Assembly (NCBI GenBank): GCA_035048495.1
Contig: CM068542.1
Coordinates: 43,181,109 to 43,245,108 of the forward strand
Origin: Euptelea pleiosperma
Taxonomy: Eukaryota > Streptophyta > Magnoliopsida > Ranunculales > Eupteleaceae
Direction: 5' to 3'
Length of the DNA stretch: 64,000 bases
Below the pieces are notes generated by a model, which was not told the DNA's origin, searched no databases, and was given only the letters and a program-made list of their open reading frames with translations. Below are positions 58,457 to 64,000 of this stretch, one piece after another. Numbering within the stretch: position 1 is the stretch's first letter; each line of letters opens with the position of its first letter. A program made the translations under genes and the position numbers.

Positions 58457-58819
58457 TTAGTGGGCTTGGCTTGAAGAGGTAATTTGAACTTCATTTTCCC
58501 TACCGTCTTCTGAGGAGGAATCGATCACCAGAATCGTCATACTTCGATAGAAATTAGACGATTTACAACTTAAATAAGGGTTGGAAAAAAAAAATGGAAT
58601 CAAAAGCATTCTCTGTGATGTATGATTGGAAATGAGATTATAATCCACCATTCTTATGTTGCCGAAGAAGCAGACATCTAGCTTCCATTCGATGACAGGT
58701 ACGCAAAAACTGAAGTTTGGACTTGTGAAAAATGTAGTCTCATCTAGCTTCCAAGTATTTACTTCGTGAAAAGGGTATGAACACCCATTTACCATGCCAA
58801 GGACACTAGTGTACGACAA
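58457..58819 (-). other. 120-codon open frame, uncertain
   Basis: Open on the minus strand from ATG 58819 to about 58457. The segment WKLDETTFFTSPNFSFCVPVIEW followed by DVCFFGNIRMVDYN has natural-looking composition and could be a fragment of a larger gene, for instance an F-box-associated domain, but I cannot identify it. No splice partners are recognised. 58820-59307 next to it shows nothing. Confidence 0.25.
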
Positions 58820-59307
58820 TACAGTACCAACTCCACAGGAGAGATCTTTTGTGCATGGGACCCAAGGTCAATCGTTCTTAAGATAAGGGCATGGTTTGAA
58901 CAAAGAACTAAGTATTTCGTCCACCAATCCAATCCAACGAGCTCGCAACTTATTGATGATTAGGTTAGCCACGTGTTTGGATAGGATTATACTTGGATAG
59001 GATTATCTGGCCTCGTATCAAAGCAAGCTTGGTTAGCAATAGAAAACACCCATGACCACATTTCAACCACACATTCTCAACCATCGGGGCAAATCAAGCG
59101 GCACCATAATCAATAAAATCCAATATGGGAAAGCCCTACCAAATTGATCGCATATTATAGATTGATAGAGACACTCATAGACGGTCTCCAACAACTACCA
59201 TACACAAATTGGATCCTAATATTTATAAACATAAATAATCTCCAGAAATCTAATGTCAGTAGCAACCCGCAGTGTGCCCTGGCCCGGTCAGGAAGGCGAC
59301 CACACAC

Positions 59308-62300
59308 CTACAGTTCAGTGTCATGACCATTTGAAGTGATATCAAGTCCCTGCCCGTCACTCTCCAGGTGGGAGTCATTCGCGTCACTCTGGAAGATAGA
59401 AGTATACAGAGACACAGGAAACTGAAACAACAGCTTCAGAGAAAAATGGAAATCCATCTCCACTGGTTGAGAACAAGTTGCTATGGAAGTGTTACCTGGT
59501 CATATAGGTTGGCAGGAGTGTCTATATCAGCCGTTGAAATATGAGCAAGATCATCAGAAGTTCCCTGCAGATCCCAAAAAAATTGATCAGAGAACACTAA
59601 ATCGCCTCACAGCCTCTATATGCTACAGAGGCACACCCTAAAGCCCTCGTGTATCAGATTTCTTTAAAAAAAATTGTATCAGATTTCTTAAAACTCTAAA
59701 GATTAATTACTATGACAAAATCACAGTAACAAATGAATCAGACTGCCATTTGATACGACATAAACTGGTTTGTACATATAAATATAGATCAAGGGTTGGT
59801 GCAGACTTTATTCGTACAGCAATTTCTCACAGCCCATCTACACAAGAAATTCACACCATGAAACATGGTGCAAAATTGTAGCTTTAGTTGGGGAAGAAAG
59901 CATAAGGTGACGTGAGAAAGACCGTAAAGGTTGATGCAGGTCTAGCTCGTTAAGCCTCCAGCCAAAACAAAAATGTGGTCTACACTGATGAAATGTTTCG
60001 GCAATTGTTATTCCTAAGGGATGTTTGTGTGTGGAAGCATGTATTGCTTTGCCAGTTCAGAGATAAGGTGTCAATCCATGCTTCTGCCTGAGGTAAGAAG
60101 AGTGAAATTTTGGAGTAGCGTGCACCACATATGCTACTCCCACATTAATCTAATAAAAAGGCACTTAAAAGCAGCAGTGGGAAAGAGGCACTCCTGCTTT
60201 TTTCCATGGTTCAAACCAGTGGGCCTTCAATCGTACTGACTGATTTAATGGGTGAACCAGCTTCAAAAACGACGTTCATCCCAGCATTATACTATATCCC
60301 CATCGATTTTTATTTTGAGTAAAATATATATTCTCTCATTAAGTCCCACCTTTTTTTTTCCAAAAAATATTACATATGAAACTTCATGGTTAGCTGCTTT
60401 GAATCGGTAGGTTGAACAGGATTGACCTGGCCCAGCCACTTCTCCAATTTGGTGACCAGTTTGGTTTTCAGAACCTTGGTTCAAATTTCAAACATGCACT
60501 AATAATTCATACCTGCTCATCAGGGTCAACTGATGGATTCTCAATTCCCACATGTAAAGGCTTAGTCAGATCTTCAGAAGTTTCCTGAAAATCCAAACCC
60601 TGCAATTCATACGAGGAAACTAGCCAAGTCATATAGATGAAAAGAAAAACAAGAGAAAAAAGAAAAAAAATTATTTTACTTATTGGGGTTCGAATTGTTA
60701 TTTCTATCATCAACTACCATTTGGCCTTCAGACCTATGATCCCACTGATTTAATAAACTTGCTAAATCATGCAATTTAAAAAAATGATTTAATAGGAAGT
60801 GATAAAGTTACCAGCTGTACGATGTTGCAGCTGTTACAAATAACACTAATATTACACACTGCTTCCTCCGGTCCAATTTCCAAAAAGATTTCTAACGAGG
60901 CAAAGATTAGAGTTTTATCGTCAGGCTGGATATTTATAATTCCCTTTGTAGACGGACTCCTTCAATGCCGTCTCTTGAGCAAAGGGAACGGAGAGCATTC
61001 ATCCACCTTCAAGTGTTTTATCATGACAAAAGTTTTCTTCCTGGTCCCAGATCAAGTAATGCAAATGAGCTTACTGATGCTTGGCAAGAGGTGTTATTAG
61101 TGTAGAGATACGCTATATGTGGGGACAATCTCTTCCTTAGTTTATATATTTCTCTATCTTGATTCTCATTTTTTAATAAAATTTTAGGACTTGCCAATCA
61201 ACGATTGAAAATAAGCACCAGATTGGGATTCTGATATCATATATAAATGAAGGCATTAATAAAGCAAATTTCTAAAGAAAATGGAAATATGGCCCTGTAG
61301 CTTCAAACTAAACGGACAATCATCAATAAAGTGAGAATCATGTTTTATTTTTTGTTCCTAAGATACCATACCTGCTCATACAGACCAGAAGAAGGATTCT
61401 CGATCTCCAGAGGTAAAGGCTTCATATCCTCTGGACTTCCCTGCAGGTCCCATAAATCATGTGAGAGAACCCACAAGTCACATCAGGAACAGAAATACTA
61501 AATGTAATAAGGACACTCCATTTTTAAGAACTTTCTGTATCAGACATCATGCCGTATTCATGTGCCGGACACATGCCCACACCACACACATTTTCAAACA
61601 AACCTTAGTTATTAAAATATTTTGTTTTCAGCTATTATTTATATATGTTTATATCATTTTAATGTATAGACTTATTTAAATACATTCTTTTTCATATTAT
61701 ATACTTCACATGAACTAAAGTAATTTTAAAATATATCACTGACATATGGATAAACTGTACAGATATGTTGGTGACCAGTTTTGTGAGGAGCAGTGTATAC
61801 GACATTTTAAATCTGTGGCAAAAACTGACACAAGTGTCCGTGTCTTTGCTTCATTCATCGCAGTTCAAAGAGACATACGCTAACAAGGTTGCTTGCCTGC
61901 ACACCCTCTAATCCACTCAAATTATTGACTACGCTAATAGCACTACTCGGTAGACACCTCTTTAACAGATCCAAAATGAAAAGTTTAGATGACTCACTAG
62001 AGAAAATAGTTTCAAGAACAAGCATATTACCACTTAAAGTTGGAAGCAGTGTCAACGATGAAATCATAAAACCATACCTGCTCATCTGGGTTGACAGAAG
62101 GATTTCCGTATCCCATTACGCCTTCAGGAGTTTCCTGCATATCCCAGAGATCGGGTGAGGAAACTCAACAAACCACACCAAAAAGATGGTTTTTTCTTTC
62201 ATTTACTTCTCAGGGCTCACATGTTTCACATGCCAGCACTTGCCAACCTTATCTACTTCAAGGAGTGAATACGTGTCTTTAACTGCTGATCCTCAGAAAT

Positions 62301-62943
62301 CATACCTGCTCGTCTGGATTAGCAGTGTGACTCAGTGTCTCCATGATTAAAGCTTTAGTATCACCTGGAGTTTCCTGAAGATGCCATAAAAAATATAAAA
62401 GAACCTCAATCAATCACAGTAGAGTTTTTCTTCTACTCCACAGGAATTAATCTCCACCCCTTTTATCTTTTTCTCTTTTTTTGTATATTGAATGGGGTGA
62501 GTGGGTAATCAAGCTAAATGAAATTTTCTGAAGCCCTCTAATGTACGATGTTTTTAAACCCTCAAATGACATTGGTGTAGGCAAAGTTCTTTTCATAAAC
62601 TATCAAAAACTGGCCACTGAGAACTGAGCCTTATAAAAGCATAGGAAAGAACATGACTGACCATTCAACTGACAAAGGCAGGATAATGTGAAGTTTGATC
62701 TAAAAGTCAAATAGACATAAAAGAGCTTCGGGCTTTGCAAAAAACGCTAAAAAGGTTGCCACATGAAAAACAAGCTTGGGGATATATATTAAAATGTAAA
62801 GATCAGTCATGATCCTGTATTTAGCTTCTAAGCTGAAGGGACATTAAGCAAAAAAAATTGGTCGTTATTCTCAAAAACCATACCTGCTCATTGTGATCGA
62901 AAGAAAGATTCCTTCCACCCTTAGTGAGATCTCTCAAAGTTCC
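59308..62943 (-). CDS. 3' end of unrecognised gene with a tandem array of mini-exons (partial)
   Basis: Minus strand, 3' end only; the 5' part lies right of 62943 or beyond the window. Exons in reading order: 62884-62943, 62306-62374, 62078-62134, 61372-61440, 60513-60584, 59496-59564 and the stop exon 59308-59388. The first six are all phase 0-0, 19-24 codons, start G/E-T/S-x-x-D and end D/Y-x-EQ or DQ, each after a CAG acceptor and before a GTATG or GTAAC donor. Examples are ETSEDLTKPLHVGIENPSVD..., ETPEGVMGYGNPSVNPDEQ and GSPEDMKPLPLEIENPSSGLYEQ. The final exon encodes SDANDSHLESDGQGLDITSN...TEL and TAG (complement at 59308-59310). The product is acidic and low in hydrophobics, probably disordered. 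Intron flanks are also similar, so exon plus flanks were duplicated. The protein family is not recognised. Confidence 0.65.
61541..61845 (-). repeat. GTGTCCG-ended dispersed repeat, copy 2
   Basis: The reverse complement matches 23133-23432 along its length, with GTGCCGGACACATG at one end and CAAGTGTCCGTGTC at the other. It lies in an intron of the mini-exon gene. Confidence 0.65.
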
Positions 62944-63628
62944 CTGCAAATCCAATAAATAAGTGAGAATACTTGGTGAGTTGAACAGAACATAGTAGGC
63001 ATTACTACGTCCAACTCTCAGTATCAATCAGTTACAAATTTAAGACAATATAAAATATAATAGATACATGGTGAAGAATGAATTTTCTTTTTCTATGGTT
63101 AAGAATGAATGAGCTGAAGGCCTGTTAAGGTATTATATATTTATAAAGCAAATTTCTGACAGCCACCTACACAAAGAACCTCCTCTAAATCGCAAAGTAT
63201 AGGGAGAGCCAAAAACCTTCAGTAACAGGAGCCTTCAACAGCTAGAAGAACAACATCCTCGCAGCTACTGTCTCAGATGGATTTATATTTATGCCCCCAG
63301 CCAGTATTTGAAAGCTTACTTTTTTTAAGTAGTTCTTCGGATCCCAGGGTACTAGCTTAAGGAAAGGCTGCTCATAGCAACCACAATATTCTCATCGAAA
63401 GTTTCACTGGCCCAGTTGAACTTACAGCTGCAAATAAGGCAGCACGTAAAGCATATGAACCTCGTCTCTGCCCCAAGTATAAAATAACTGCTCGTCCCCC
63501 CTTGTGGCTTGAAGGAGGGTCCCTGATTACAGACTATTCGGTTTGGAGAAGACATGAGCATTACACCTCCCAGGCTTCTTTCCACACCCAACAAAACTGC
63601 AACCTATAACTTTTATGATGTTAAAATC
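62944..63628. other. Probable intron sequence of the mini-exon gene
   Basis: No exon of the repeat type with intact splice sites is seen. CTGCTCATAGCAACC at 63368 looks like a decayed exon end (no GT donor on the minus strand). GCAAATTTCTGACAGCCACC at 63148 resembles AGCAATTTCTCACAGCCCA at 59818, another trace of duplicated intron. Confidence 0.35.
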
Positions 63629-63640
63629 TAACATAGGGGC

Positions 63641-63745
63641 GATATACTAGGTGAACTCCCTCCTGCTTCCAGGAGATAGTTTGTCTTTGTTTTTCCTTCA
63701 GGGTTTTCCCCTTTTAATGAAATATATACACGTATAAAAAAAATG
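63641..63745 (+). mobile_element. 105-bp dead-on-arrival LINE tail
   Basis: Flanked by a perfect 12-bp duplication TAACATAGGGGC (63629-63640 and 63746-63757). The sequence ends CCTTTTAATGAAATATATACACGTATAAAAAAAA, the same 3' terminus as the LINE ending at 34650. It is a severely 5'-truncated insertion. Confidence 0.85.
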
Positions 63746-63757
63746 TAACATAGGGGC

Positions 63758-64000
63758 ACAAAAGTGAATACGGAGTTATCAGTGTGAATGGATAGACAGG
63801 ACACCAAGTCTCTCCACTTTGCCTTCTTCCCAAAATCATGAAGGAGACCACGAATCAGACATTTCAAGATCTTATCGAAACCTTCCAAGCACACAGGGAG
63901 GTAAATCAGGTCTCACCAGAAGCAATAGAACTGATTCATCTTAACCTGGTTTAAGCACTGCCGCCAAACATTTCACAGAGACAATTGTTTAATCATTCCC
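63758..64000. other. Unassigned right edge
   Basis: A minus-strand open frame from 63894 with CLEGFDKILKCLIRGLLHDFGKK could be exon of the mini-exon gene or a transposon piece. Nothing decides between them. Confidence 0.2.

Noticed and set aside
58457..58819. Confident call as an F-box protein
   Set aside because: Only a vague resemblance; no F-box motif or kelch repeats are present nearby, so it was left as an uncertain open frame.
59308..62943. Regularly spaced short repeats considered as a CRISPR-like array
   Set aside because: The repeats are diverged, spaced by 170-950 bp, bounded by splice sites, and keep an open reading frame, so they are exons; CRISPR arrays do not occur in plant nuclear DNA.

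Overview
The window is nuclear DNA of a flowering plant. It has spliced genes with GT-AG and some GC-AG introns, a plastid-targeted isoprenoid enzyme, a PPR relic and dense plant-type transposons: Ty1-copia elements with PBSs complementary to initiator Met tRNA, LINEs with poly-A tails, SINEs, and hAT-like and Mutator-like miniature elements. Introns of 7 to 10 kb filled with retroelements point to a mid- to large-sized genome. The species cannot be read from the sequence.

Layout: (1) 676-39975, plus strand, is the 3' part of a SABRE/KINKY POLLEN-type giant lipid-transfer (FMP27/BLTP) gene. Fourteen exons join in one open frame of 1,496 codons plus stop; the 5' part lies left of the window. 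Three introns (2954-13268, 13959-22568, 28664-36365) hold nested transposons, including a copia element with matching LTRs and a 5-bp target duplication, a second copia whose LTR and body carry further insertions, LINE pieces, and a family of TTTCG-rich miniature elements with 8-bp target duplications. Two introns (36468-36549 and 38898-39167) are GC-AG. (2) 40.0-49.2 kb is intergenic and AT-rich: a SINE with a 17-bp target duplication split by a 2.45-kb insertion, then Mutator-like miniature elements and an inverted-repeat family carrying G-box-like ends. (3) 49858-53058, plus strand, is a complete ten-exon 1-deoxy-D-xylulose-5-phosphate synthase gene, closest to the DXS3 type, with three G-box cores about 300 bp upstream of its ATG. 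(4) About 53.6-54.96 kb, minus strand, is a broken PPR gene. (5) 55.0-58.5 kb is a cluster of foldback elements nested in one another. (6) 59308-62943 and beyond, minus strand, is the 3' end of an unrecognised gene in which one short symmetric exon (19-24 codons) occurs at least six times before the stop exon.

The two well-defined genes are functionally unrelated: SABRE-type proteins act at ER-plasma membrane contacts in cell expansion and division, and DXS makes the first dedicated product of the plastid MEP pathway. The most unusual content is (a) the tandem mini-exon array, (b) the hAT-like TTTCG element family that entered one dead copia three times, (c) a Mutator-like family with GAGTAAAAC ends clustered around DXS, and (d) an element with inverted repeats of roughly 180 bp carrying a small ORF and split by a copia insertion.
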